Shown here piece by piece: positions 7,597 through 15,006 of a stretch of DNA of 52,647 nucleotides. The number at the start of each line of letters is the position of its first letter. Position 1 is the first letter of the stretch. The notes below the pieces were generated by a model, which saw nothing but the letters and a program-made list of their open reading frames with translations, did not search any database and had not been told where the DNA came from. The translations under genes and the position numbers were made by a program. Source of the stretch: Bacteroidaceae bacterium (GTDB lineage Bacteria > Bacteroidota > Bacteroidia > Bacteroidales > Bacteroidaceae); the NCBI GenBank assembly GCA_017427065.1, contig JAFRTL010000019.1, forward strand, positions 1 to 52,647, in the 5' to 3' direction.

Positions 7597-8168
7597 GCCT
7601 TTTCCTCCTTCATCATTTGTTGCCACTTAAAATAGCCAAAAATGGCAATAATTACATAAAGTCCATAGAGTCCTGCTTTGAACGGAATACCTTTCTGAAC
7701 ATAGAGGATGGTACATACGGCATCTACTATTATCCAGAAGAACCACTGTTCAATGTATTTACGAGACAAAGCCCAAAGTCCCACAAAAGAAAGCGCATTG
7801 GTAAAGGCATCGAGCACAGGAACAGTGGAGTTTGTCCATGTAATAAGCACATAGTAAGTTAGCCCCCAAGCTACAAGGAAGAATACCAAGATAGGCAAAT
7901 ACAACTTCAGTGGCGTATGAGAAATCTTTAGCGGGGCCTTCTCTTTGACATTGCCTAGTTTCCACGCAATATAACCATAGACAGCAGCAAGGGTATAGTA
8001 AACTGCCATACCTGCATCACCATATAATCCGTGATTGTAATACAGATACACATCAAGCGCAGGCATGATGATGCCCACTATCCAAAGTCCGATATGGGCC
8101 TTATACTCCAACCAGATATATAGCAAACCGAGGACGGTGGTAAAAATGTCAAGCCAATCGAAAGTCAT
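7593..8168 (-). CDS. pnuT: PnuC-family transporter, predicted thiamine importer PnuT
   Basis: A 191-aa inner-membrane protein with about seven transmembrane helices and PnuC-family features: WLEYKAHIGLWIVGIIMPALDVYLYY near the N-terminus and SRKYIEQWFFWIIVDAVCTILY near the C-terminus (each given here as consecutive family landmarks at about residues 17-42 and 133-154). PnuC proteins carry out facilitated diffusion of vitamins that are then trapped by phosphorylation. The location between a TonB receptor and thiamine pyrophosphokinase, all behind a TPP riboswitch, points to thiamine rather than nicotinamide riboside. It starts 12 bp after the receptor stop and is coupled to the kinase gene by ATGA. 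Confidence 0.9.
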   Translation of the reverse strand: MTFDWLDIFTTVLGLLYIWLEYKAHIGLWIVGIIMPALDVYLYYNHGLYGDAGMAVYYTLAAVYGYIAWKLGNVKEKAPLKISHTPLKLYLPILVFFLVAWGLTYYVLITWTNSTVPVLDAFTNALSFVGLWALSRKYIEQWFFWIIVDAVCTILYVQKGIPFKAGLYGLYVIIAIFGYFKWQQMMKEEKA

Positions 8169-8180
8169 CGCATTATCGTA

Positions 8181-10412
8181 TTAAAAACTGAGGCTGATGT
8201 GTGCCAGGAAGTTTGTTCCTGCTTGCGCTGCATAGCCAGCATAATTGTAGCGTACTTTCTCACCATTGTCATAGTAGAAACCAGAACCAGCATAGCCATT
8301 GTTTTCGTACTCCTCATTGAAAAGGTTATAAACAGTGGCTCCTATTGTCATGGACTTTACGCCACGCATCTTGAACGTATAACTAAGATCCAGATTGCTT
8401 ACAAAGTAGGCATCCATCAGGTGGTCTTTCACATCCGCATTGCTCATGTATTGACGGCTTACATACTGACTTTGCAATGAAGCCTCAAGGCCTTTATAAC
8501 TATAGGCAAAGCGATTGTTGAAGATAAACGACGGAGAGAAAGCGATATGCGTATTCCCATGATTGATTACCCAAGTATCGGCCGTATTGTCCTCGTTTTC
8601 ATAGAGCGTTTCTGTAAAGTCCAGAATGCGGTTCTTGCTCAATGTGGCATTGGCATCCCAAGAGAAACCACCGAACTTCACGCCTGCAGTCAGTTCCAAT
8701 CCAGCGCGATAGCTATCAGGCACATTTGCAGCTAAAGCCTCCCCGATTTCATTGAGTTCACCTGTTAGAATCAGTTGGTCTTTGTACTTCATGTAATAAA
8801 GGTTGGCCCCTACATTAAGCCAACTGTTTGCATAATTGTATCCCAACTCCCAATCGTACAGACGTTCCGATTTCGGATGAACGTTGAACTTGCCATCCGT
8901 ATAGTTATTGCGCGTAGGCTCCTTATTGGCCAAACTGAAGGAAGCAAACAGACGATGGGATGGATTGATCTGCCAGTTTAAACCAAATTTCGGATTAAAG
9001 AAATCGAACTGCTCATCAATATCCAATGCCTGCATCGCTCCACGCCCAAACCAATCGTAATTATCATTCTCTCCCTTTATTTTATAAGTAATGTGGCGAT
9101 ATTGCAGATCTGCATAAGCATTCAGTCCTTTTGCTAAAGAAAAGTCAGCTTTTAAATAGACATTTCCATCATCTTTGGTCGCATTGTTGAAATAGTAATT
9201 CTTGTCCACATCCAGATCTCCAACATAGTTCTTCAACCACAGGATACGTCCAAAATGGTCACCATCATAGCGATTGAATCCTCCTCCAAGGGTGGCATTC
9301 ACAATACTGCCTTTATAAGTGAGGGCTAACACACCACCTCCGAAGCCGTTATCCATCGCTTTCTTGCGCACCAAGTCGCTCTTCTTAATCAGTTCATCAC
9401 CTACATAGAACGGTTCCAAGCCATATTCCGTCAAAGTACGTTTGCGCTTGTATTCTTGATAGTAACCATCGCCTTTGGTGTAGTGGAGAGCAGCATTGAG
9501 GTTCCATTGTCCACTGAAATCATGATTGAAGAGCAACTGGAAGTTCTTTTGTACGTAGTTGTCTGTCTGGTCCTCATAATAGTGATCCTTGCCTTGTTCA
9601 TCTGTATACATATAGCCACAGGAGTTGTAAGAACGGCCATATTGTGCCCATTCGTCTTTTGAAGCATAGTTCCAAGCGTGATAAGTCTGTTCCTTACCTC
9701 CGAAAGCAATCAGTTTCACACTGGTGCCATCGCCATACCAACCACCTTGCAGATAATACGAGTTCAATGCCACACTGGCGCGATCTATGTAGCCATCGGT
9801 ATTGATGTTAGAAAGGCGGGCATCGAACGCCCAATGATTATGCAATAGTCCTGTACCTATGTGAAGTGTTTCCTTATGTGTTCCATAAGATCCTGCTGAT
9901 GCATCTAAGCGTACATAAGGCTTCATATTCAGTTCTCCTGTCTGCATATTCACACTGGCACCGAAGGCTCCAGCACCATTGGTACTGGTTCCTACACCAC
10001 GTTGCACCTGCATGTCTTTCAAAGAAGAGGCAAAATCACCAATATTCACCCAAAAGACCTGATGACTCTCTGCATCATTCATCGGAATACCATTGGCAGT
10101 AATATTGATACGTGAAGCATCCGTACCTCTCACTCTCAATGAAGTATACCCGATGCCCGTTCCTGCATCGCTAGTAGTGATGACGCTGGGCGTCATGGAG
10201 AGCAAGTAAGGGATATCTTGTCCATAGTTACGTTTCTGGATTTCTTGCTTGGTGATGGTGGTGAAAGCCACAGGAGTGGTCTTTGTGGCACGAGTTGCTA
10301 TCACTTCTACCTCATCCAATTGTTTTACCAACAGACTATCATCTTGATGTGTCTGCGCACATACGCTGATAGTGGCTAATACGAAAGCCACGCACATTGC
10401 ACTTTTCTTCAT
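8181..10412 (-). CDS. TonB-dependent outer-membrane receptor, predicted thiamine receptor
   Basis: A 743-aa outer-membrane receptor. It has a cleavable signal peptide (MKKSAMCVAFVLATISVCAQ), a TonB-box-like segment LDEVEVIATRATKTTPVAFT, a plug domain at about 50-155 (TPSVITTSDAGTGIGYTSLRVRG as its landmark region), and a long beta-barrel ending in the terminal aromatic residue Phe (HISLSF). It has no N-terminal carboxypeptidase-like domain and no SusD partner next to it, which separates it from polysaccharide-uptake SusC proteins. A TPP riboswitch lies in its leader, and pnuT and thiamine pyrophosphokinase follow, so thiamine or a precursor is the likely cargo, energised by TonB. Confidence 0.93.
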   Translation of the reverse strand: MKKSAMCVAFVLATISVCAQTHQDDSLLVKQLDEVEVIATRATKTTPVAFTTITKQEIQKRNYGQDIPYLLSMTPSVITTSDAGTGIGYTSLRVRGTDASRINITANGIPMNDAESHQVFWVNIGDFASSLKDMQVQRGVGTSTNGAGAFGASVNMQTGELNMKPYVRLDASAGSYGTHKETLHIGTGLLHNHWAFDARLSNINTDGYIDRASVALNSYYLQGGWYGDGTSVKLIAFGGKEQTYHAWNYASKDEWAQYGRSYNSCGYMYTDEQGKDHYYEDQTDNYVQKNFQLLFNHDFSGQWNLNAALHYTKGDGYYQEYKRKRTLTEYGLEPFYVGDELIKKSDLVRKKAMDNGFGGGVLALTYKGSIVNATLGGGFNRYDGDHFGRILWLKNYVGDLDVDKNYYFNNATKDDGNVYLKADFSLAKGLNAYADLQYRHITYKIKGENDNYDWFGRGAMQALDIDEQFDFFNPKFGLNWQINPSHRLFASFSLANKEPTRNNYTDGKFNVHPKSERLYDWELGYNYANSWLNVGANLYYMKYKDQLILTGELNEIGEALAANVPDSYRAGLELTAGVKFGGFSWDANATLSKNRILDFTETLYENEDNTADTWVINHGNTHIAFSPSFIFNNRFAYSYKGLEASLQSQYVSRQYMSNADVKDHLMDAYFVSNLDLSYTFKMRGVKSMTIGATVYNLFNEEYENNGYAGSGFYYDNGEKVRYNYAGYAAQAGTNFLAHISLSF

Positions 10413-10435
10413 TGCAATCTCATTTTAGATTAAAC

Positions 10436-10455
10436 AGAAAAGGGGTTACTTTTCT
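10436..10455 (-). terminator. possible expression-platform hairpin of the TPP riboswitch
   Basis: On the minus strand, AGAAAAG (10455-10449), loop TAACCC, CTTTTCT (10442-10436) forms a 7-bp A/U-rich stem directly after the aptamer, followed by a short GTTT. ACCCCT (10446-10441), in its loop and right arm, is complementary to AGGGGT at the aptamer 5' end (10530-10525), suggesting a competing antiterminator pairing. Confidence 0.4.
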
Positions 10456-10532
10456 TCTCTATCCCTACGCCAGCATTATCTGGATCAGGTCAATGGGTAT
10501 GATCTCAGCCCGTCATATTAGGGCACCCCTAT
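10455..10532 (-). ncRNA. TPP riboswitch (THI element)
   Basis: The minus strand carries the conserved aptamer blocks in order: AGGGGTGCCC (10530-10521), GGGCTGAGATCATACCC (P3/P2 side, 10513-10497), GACCTGATC and CTGGCGTAGGGA with GATAATG between. These match the THI-box consensus (CTGAGA, ACCC, CCTGATC, GATAATGC, GCGTAGGGA). It lies in the leader of the thiamine receptor operon, about 43 nt upstream of the start codon, and should reduce expression when TPP is plentiful. Outer boundaries are approximate. Confidence 0.95.
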
Positions 10533-10546
10533 TATGAAATCGAGGG

Positions 10547-10577
10547 CGAAGATACTGCATTAAGGCGAATTTTGCAA
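10547..10577 (-). promoter_or_regulatory. promoter of the thiamine operon
   Basis: On the minus strand, TTG at 10577-10575 and TATCTTCG at 10554-10547 are separated by 20 bp, close to the Bacteroidetes consensus with one change in the -7 box. The predicted start (about 10541) lies just upstream of the riboswitch. Confidence 0.6.
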
Positions 10578-10606
10578 GTTTCTACAAAAAATTGCAAAAA
10601 AACTTC

Positions 10607-10614
10607 TATTTTTG
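10607..10614 (+). promoter_or_regulatory. -7 element upstream of the lipoprotein pair
   Basis: TATTTTTG matches TAnnTTTG and lies 56 bp before the ATG at 10670. No convincing -33 TTG at the usual spacing was found. Confidence 0.45.
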
Positions 10615-10669
10615 ATGCAAGGTTTTTGAGATTCTGCATTTAATTAGAAAAACCAAAAAGTTGATACTT

Positions 10670-11884
10670 ATGAAAACTGACTTTCTTCTATTATCTCTGC
10701 TTATTGCGCTGACCTTTTTTGGATGCAGCAGTAATGATGATCCTACATCTAATGTGGAGGAGCAGACAAAGATGATTATAGCTACACGTGGGAATGGGAG
10801 TCTGGATTTGGAATTCAGTTTCGACGATGGGGTCTTAGTGGTGACAAATGCCAATATTCCTTCTCTCAGTGTATTCAATGAACAGATAGACGGGCATGCG
10901 TGGAGGATGCTTTCGCAAGGATTCATTCTCGCAGATGGAAGCATCAGAGATAACAATAAAGGCAATATGACGGAATACTTCGTTTTGCTCAATCAGCGCA
11001 GATTAGCCATTCTATCTAATCCTAGTTTCGGTATTGCACAGCAAGTTAATTATGGTGATTTCGTTGAATATAACGAAAAAACTGGTTTCATCGGCCTATT
11101 CAACGTGATGAAGCTTTCTCCAGATTATAAACAGATGATAACCATAGCCGAGACTTATTGGTATCCAGATCCAAGCGGAAAGGCCGTGAAGGGCTATTCC
11201 ATAGCGATATATGAGCGACTCTCTGATAATGAGAAAGCACAAGTAATCGCCAGATATAGAGTAGATATGAATCAGTTAGTAGCAGAGCCTATCTTTGAGC
11301 CTTCTAATGGAAAAGATATCTTTGGAGCCAATATTTCTGATTTAAGTTACGACTACATGGATCCAGGATTTGCCATCAGGGTCAACGGATTGAAGCAAAT
11401 CTCCGAGAGTGTGTTCAATAAGTACATCAAGGGCTATGGATGGAAATATGAGTCTGCCCATCAGATTGAGCCAAATGGCAAGGTAAATCCTAAGGAATAT
11501 GAGTTCATACAAGGCTTGGAGGAAAAGAAGCATTACTATTTCGGAAAAGATAAATACCAAGTATTCTCTACCAGTTATTGGCATGACAATACTCCTTGGT
11601 TCTATGAGGAAAAGTATGTTTATCATGAAAACACCAATACCTTCTTTGAGATAAACGACGGACAGGAGGTAGCAGGAAAACGAATCATCTGCTTTGGAAA
11701 TGAGATGAAATCATTCTATATCATCGAAATGAATCATCAGAATCATTTTAGCAGCAACAGCCATGATTTCCGCTTCAATCTCGTGAAATATACCCGAATG
11801 ACTGACAAAGAACTGAAGGAAATACGTGAAAAGCACCATACCAACTACTGGGATTTAGATTGGAATGCAGCTGCGAACAAATAA
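10670..11884 (+). CDS. lipoprotein of unknown function with two related domains
   Basis: A 404-aa predicted lipoprotein with signal peptide MKTDFLLLSLLIALTFFGC, lipidated at the Cys of FFGC, followed by SSNDD typical of Bacteroidetes surface or periplasmic lipoproteins. The first half (FSFDDGVLVVTNANIPSLSV...GHAWRMLSQGF) and second half (FAIRVNGLKQISESVFNKYI, then GYGWKYESAHQI) look like two copies of one domain: a short beta segment, a [FY]N..I...[AG][WY] helix, and a charged loop. The next gene holds a single copy. I chose the ATG at 10670 rather than an in-frame TTG at 10661, since it begins the signal peptide. The function is unknown; the pair is probably co-transcribed, with 34 bp between them. 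Confidence 0.8.
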   Translation: MKTDFLLLSLLIALTFFGCSSNDDPTSNVEEQTKMIIATRGNGSLDLEFSFDDGVLVVTNANIPSLSVFNEQIDGHAWRMLSQGFILADGSIRDNNKGNMTEYFVLLNQRRLAILSNPSFGIAQQVNYGDFVEYNEKTGFIGLFNVMKLSPDYKQMITIAETYWYPDPSGKAVKGYSIAIYERLSDNEKAQVIARYRVDMNQLVAEPIFEPSNGKDIFGANISDLSYDYMDPGFAIRVNGLKQISESVFNKYIKGYGWKYESAHQIEPNGKVNPKEYEFIQGLEEKKHYYFGKDKYQVFSTSYWHDNTPWFYEEKYVYHENTNTFFEINDGQEVAGKRIICFGNEMKSFYIIEMNHQNHFSSNSHDFRFNLVKYTRMTDKELKEIREKHHTNYWDLDWNAAANK

Positions 11885-11918
11885 CTAATTAATGTGTAAA
11901 TGATAACTACTTACAGCT

Positions 11919-12518
11919 ATGAAAACGATGAAGCTATTACTATCCCTATTCGCTCTGCTGGCCATTACTGCTTGCAGCAGTGATGATGAGCCTACTATTG
12001 TGGAGCCTCACGATCCTGCATTCACGTTCCGCTTTTCTGACAATGGGACGTTGACAGTAAATGGAGCAACACCGATACTCAACGAAGAGTTTAACACGAT
12101 TGTGGATAACCATGCATGGCGTATCGTGTCTTGGAACATGATAAAACAGAACGGGAATATAGGAGTTATAGACTCTAAAGAGGTCGGTTTCCAAGAAACG
12201 GTCTTCTACTTCGACAAGGGAGTGGGTACCCTACTTCGTGATTGCGATGGAGAGCTATCTCATGATGTTTTCGGCATAAAATATAGAGAAGAAACAGGTG
12301 AGATTACCACTCCAAGCGGCTGTTTCGGCCAAGAGGTGGTGTTCCGTATCTTAAAGATGACCCCTGAAGGTGAACGCCTTCTGACGATTCTTCCTTCACG
12401 TAATTTAATAGGTTATGGAGAGGGCCATTTACTCTATTCCTATGTCATCTTACAGCGTCTTTCCGACAAAGAGCTACAAGACCTACTCGAAAAACACGGT
12501 TTACAAATCGTCGATTAA
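11919..12518 (+). CDS. lipoprotein of unknown function, paralogue of the preceding gene
   Basis: A 199-aa lipoprotein with signal peptide MKTMKLLLSLFALLAITAC and SSDDEP after the lipidated Cys. Its body (FRFSDNGTLTVNGATPILNE, then NTIVDNHAWRIVSWNMIKQN) resembles the N-terminal domain of the preceding lipoprotein (FSFDDGVLVVTNANIPSLSV and GHAWRMLSQGFILADG), and both share the closing pattern YERLSD / LQRLSDKEL. It therefore looks like a single-domain copy produced by local duplication. No catalytic motif is visible. Translation could start at 11919 or at the second Met codon, 11928; both give a good signal peptide. Confidence 0.8.
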   Translation: MKTMKLLLSLFALLAITACSSDDEPTIVEPHDPAFTFRFSDNGTLTVNGATPILNEEFNTIVDNHAWRIVSWNMIKQNGNIGVIDSKEVGFQETVFYFDKGVGTLLRDCDGELSHDVFGIKYREETGEITTPSGCFGQEVVFRILKMTPEGERLLTILPSRNLIGYGEGHLLYSYVILQRLSDKELQDLLEKHGLQIVD

Positions 12519-12551
12519 CAGAAACACAAGTTAATTACCATATCTCTTGTG

Positions 12552-12596
12552 AAGGCTCGGAAGGAAGTGGGGAAAACCCGCTGGATTCCGGGCCTT
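12552..12596. other. strongly base-paired 45-nt element of unknown identity
   Basis: Positions 12552-12562 (AAGGCTCGGAA) pair with 12586-12596 (TTCCGGGCCTT) as 11 bp with one G-U pair. Inside, GGA faces GGA as a symmetric purine internal loop, then AGTGGG (12566-12571) pairs with CCCGCT (12577-12582), with loop GAAAA. It is visibly more GC-rich than the surroundings, lies between the lipoprotein stop (12518) and the mscS promoter (12630-12660), and lacks the T-tract of an intrinsic terminator. It could be a small RNA, a processed RNA element or a palindromic repeat. Confidence 0.6.
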
Positions 12597-12629
12597 GCGC
12601 TATCGTTTGTTAAATCTGCTAAACAACTA

Positions 12630-12660
12630 TTGGCAAGAAGACTGAAAAACACTATCTTTG
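12630..12660 (+). promoter_or_regulatory. promoter of the MscS channel gene
   Basis: TTG at 12630-12632 and TATCTTTG at 12653-12660 are separated by 20 bp, a close match to the Bacteroidetes consensus. A start near 12667 gives a leader of about 20 nt to the ATG at 12687. Confidence 0.75.
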
Positions 12661-12686
12661 CACCCGCAAATGATTATTTACAAACT

Positions 12687-13598
12687 ATGACATCATTACT
12701 TATCGCTATACAACAAGCTGGGGATGTGGCTGGAGCCATGACGAAAGCAGCCGCCTCTGCTGCTGCAGATGCAGCTAAAGAATCGGTCAATTGGAACGAT
12801 CTTATTCCACAACTAATAGAATGGTGCGTAAATCTAGCAGGAAATCTGCTCAGCGCCATCATCATCTATGTGGTGGGACGCTTCTTCATTGGCCTCATCA
12901 AAAGAGCAGTTAGTGCTTTCTTGGAGCGCAGAAAGGTAGAAGAGACTGTCAAGACTTTCGTGAAGAGTCTGGTAAGCATCTCTCTCACCGTGCTCCTTAT
13001 CATCGCGATTATCAGTCGCTTAGGCATTGAGACCACCTCAGTAGCTGCCCTCTTGGCATCGGCAGGTGTGGCCATTGGTATGGCATTTAGTGGGAACCTG
13101 CAGAACTTTGCTGGTGGTGTGATCTTACTTTTACTGCGTCCTTTCAAAGTGGGCGATTTCATTGTGACACAAGGGGTTGAGGGTTATGTAAAAGAGATTC
13201 AGATATTCCATACCGTACTGACTACCTATGATAATCGTACCATTTATGTGGCCAATGGTCCTCTGAGTAGCGGTGTGATTACCAATATGAGCCAACAAGT
13301 GAACCGTCGCGTCGATTGGACAGTCTCTATGGAATATGGGGCCGACTTTGATAAAGTGAAGGCATTGATACTGGAGATCATCGATAAGGAGCCCTTGATT
13401 CTGAAAGATCCAGCACCTTTTGTGGCACTGAAAGAATTGAGCAGCAGCTCTGTAGATCTCATCGTGAGGGTATGGGTAAGAAGTGCCGACTATTGGGATG
13501 TGTACTTCGAACTTAGACGCGAAGTCTATGAAGCCTTCAACAAGGAGGGCATCCGCTTCCCATTCCCACAGGTCACTGTGCATCAAGCAGAAAACTAA
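12687..13598 (+). CDS. mscS: MscS-family small-conductance mechanosensitive channel
   Basis: A 303-aa inner-membrane channel that opens under membrane tension to release solutes during hypo-osmotic shock. Three hydrophobic segments precede the cytoplasmic beta domain. The pore helix GVAIGMAFSGNLQNFAGG and RPFKVGDFI is the MscS signature, followed by VEGYVKEIQIFHTVLTTYDN. The open frame extends to a GTG at 12549, but a good promoter lies within that extension (12630-12660), so the ATG at 12687 is the likely start. The N-terminal Ala-rich stretch before the first helix is unusual but short. It is transcribed alone, with a 7-bp repeat array starting at its stop codon. Confidence 0.93.
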   Translation: MTSLLIAIQQAGDVAGAMTKAAASAAADAAKESVNWNDLIPQLIEWCVNLAGNLLSAIIIYVVGRFFIGLIKRAVSAFLERRKVEETVKTFVKSLVSISLTVLLIIAIISRLGIETTSVAALLASAGVAIGMAFSGNLQNFAGGVILLLLRPFKVGDFIVTQGVEGYVKEIQIFHTVLTTYDNRTIYVANGPLSSGVITNMSQQVNRRVDWTVSMEYGADFDKVKALILEIIDKEPLILKDPAPFVALKELSSSSVDLIVRVWVRSADYWDVYFELRREVYEAFNKEGIRFPFPQVTVHQAEN

Positions 13599-13620
13599 CT
13601 GTACACTGTACATCTGTACA
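13599..13620 (+). repeat. heptamer array abutting the mscS stop, CTGTACA x3
   Basis: CTGTACA at 13599-13605 and 13606-13612, then one extra T, then CTGTACA at 13614-13620. It begins at the base after the TAA stop of mscS (13596-13598). The same stop-codon-abutting placement is seen for arrays at thrC, argG, argD and the MFS gene. Confidence 0.8.
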
Positions 13621-13654
13621 CTTTGCAAGATTATGCGATTTCTTCCGATTTTCT

Positions 13655-13668
13655 TGCATAAATATGCA
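13655..13668. promoter_or_regulatory. ArgR-box-like palindrome TGCATAAATATGCA
   Basis: A perfect 6-2-6 palindrome (TGCATA, AA, TATGCA), identical as reverse complement to the site at 42860-42873 upstream of argR. It lies about 230 bp upstream of the lipoprotein gene at 13889 and 42 bp before a 22-bp tandem repeat array, so its role here is unclear. Confidence 0.45.
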
Positions 13669-13696
13669 TTGTTATCAGTATAGTCCTTATATTCTC

Positions 13697-13784
13697 TACA
13701 CGTAGTAATTTTTATTTTCTAGTTAGGAAATAATTTTTTTCTAGTGAGGGAGTAAAAATTCCATAGTTAAGGCCTTCAGAAAAG
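13697..13784 (+). repeat. 22-bp tandem repeat array, locus A (about 4 degenerate units)
   Basis: Units of exactly 22 bp start at 13697, 13719, 13741 and 13763. The best unit (13741-13762) starts CTAGTGAGGGAGTAAAAA; its neighbours start CTAGTTAGGAAATAAT and ATAGTTAAGG. The same unit occurs at 32859-32902 and, inverted, at 52408-52473. Confidence 0.85.
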
Positions 13785-13834
13785 CTCCTTTTTCATTTTC
13801 CTCCGAAAAATGTATATTTATGCGATGACTTTTC

Positions 13835-13865
13835 TTGCAGATGTAAGAATATAAGATTACATTTG
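13835..13865 (+). promoter_or_regulatory. promoter of the 13889 lipoprotein gene
   Basis: TTG at 13835-13837 and TACATTTG at 13858-13865, spacing 20 bp. The predicted start near 13872 favours the ATG at 13889 over the one at 13877. Confidence 0.7.
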
Positions 13866-13888
13866 CAAAATCACCAATGACTAAGATT

Positions 13889-14830
13889 ATGAAAAAGACG
13901 TTATTACTGGTATTCACTTTAGCGTTTTTCTTTGCATGTAGTGAAGAAAATGCTCCCGCAATAGAACGGAATAATACTCCTGAAGTGAAGGAAGATCCAG
14001 AAACACAAGAGCAACAGCCAAATGGTGTTTTTAATGACCCTATAAATGATTACGAAGATGATGACATGGGGTATGGAGGACCTTACTACAATCCGGATTA
14101 CGACTATGACGGAGCTATTGAATCATTGAAAGTCAGTGAAACTGTGGGTACCATCAATGAACCCTACTCTTTTGCACCCATCATCGATTCAGATACTTGG
14201 CTTATCCCTAACACTGATACCAGAATAGCTGCTTGTCAAGTTCCAGAGGATATATTGAAGAACCTTACTACAGAGGCATTAGTGACCACTTGCCTTCGCT
14301 TCCCCTTCGGATTTAGCTATACGGCCTACGATAATCTGAAGGCAGGAATGCAGCGCTTTATCGATGAGTTCAATGGTTATCAAGAACTTAAAAAGCGTCC
14401 CGATGCTGTCTATGAGTTGCTTAAGAAAATGAGGTCCATTAATCCAGATGAGATTGCTCAAGAATATCGTGAAAACAAACATCATAATGCTATCTATGAA
14501 GCAGACCTCAGTGTATTTGCGCCTTCATACATAGACATTGTTTTAGCGACCAACTACTTCCCTGAAATCTTCGAAGGCAAGGCATTGGAAGTGCTTTATG
14601 AGTTGGCAAAATGGCAACACCACCAATCTGAGGCGAATAGAGACATCTATGGCGTGAGAACAGAGATAGTGATGCTTGGTGCCCAAATCAGACTTCATCA
14701 GGGAGACCTCAATGAGAAAAACACAGAGATTCTTCAGAATTTTCTGAAAGACGGGTATTATCATATGAAGGAGAATGGAGTTTATATGGACTTCTCCAAG
14801 AAAATTTGGCAACTGATTCGTATTGAATAA
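13889..14830 (+). CDS. lipoprotein of unknown function with acidic linker
   Basis: A 313-aa predicted lipoprotein. The signal peptide MKKTLLLVFTLAFFFAC ends at a lipidated Cys and is followed by SEEN. Residues about 25-75 form a disordered-looking, acidic, Asn/Pro/Tyr-rich linker (EVKEDPETQEQQPNG, DYEDDDMGYGGPYY). The rest is a mostly helical domain with LTTEALVTTCLRFPFGF, TAYDNLKAGMQRFIDEFNGY and repeated helix pairs, resembling an alpha-solenoid. No catalytic motif is recognisable. It has its own promoter and a strong terminator behind it, so it is probably monocistronic. I do not recognise a family beyond Bacteroidales hypothetical lipoproteins. Confidence 0.8.
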   Translation: MKKTLLLVFTLAFFFACSEENAPAIERNNTPEVKEDPETQEQQPNGVFNDPINDYEDDDMGYGGPYYNPDYDYDGAIESLKVSETVGTINEPYSFAPIIDSDTWLIPNTDTRIAACQVPEDILKNLTTEALVTTCLRFPFGFSYTAYDNLKAGMQRFIDEFNGYQELKKRPDAVYELLKKMRSINPDEIAQEYRENKHHNAIYEADLSVFAPSYIDIVLATNYFPEIFEGKALEVLYELAKWQHHQSEANRDIYGVRTEIVMLGAQIRLHQGDLNEKNTEILQNFLKDGYYHMKENGVYMDFSKKIWQLIRIE

Positions 14831-14867
14831 CTATTATAACATATCAAACAATACATATCTCATCCTA

Positions 14868-14891
14868 TCCCTCTCCTAATTAGGGGAGGGA
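14868..14891 (+). terminator. intrinsic terminator after the lipoprotein gene
   Basis: TCCCTCTCC pairs with GGGGAGGGA across TAATTA (stem of about 10 bp with one G-U), followed by TTTTCTATTTCTTC. It lies 38 bp after the stop at 14830. Confidence 0.85.
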
Positions 14892-14911
14892 TTTTCTATT
14901 TCTTCGGCTTT

Positions 14912-14945
14912 TTTGCATGATATTCCCTTTTTTTTCCTATTTTTG
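14912..14945 (+). promoter_or_regulatory. promoter of the metF-holB-ricT-gldH operon
   Basis: TTTG at 14912-14915 and TATTTTTG at 14938-14945, with 22 bp between, slightly longer than usual. The leader to the metF ATG at 15007 is about 55 nt. Confidence 0.55.
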
Positions 14946-15006
14946 CTGAATTTAAGGGAAGTAGTGGCTACTGTTTCCCACAACTAAACAATACAAAAAG
15001 AATGAA

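Noticed and set aside
12549-12686. N-terminal extension of mscS from a GTG
   Set aside because: A consensus promoter and a strong RNA hairpin lie within it; the ATG at 12687 is better placed.
13697-13784. Possible CRISPR array
   Set aside because: The 22-bp units are directly adjacent, with no unique spacers, and are degenerate; there are no cas genes in the window.
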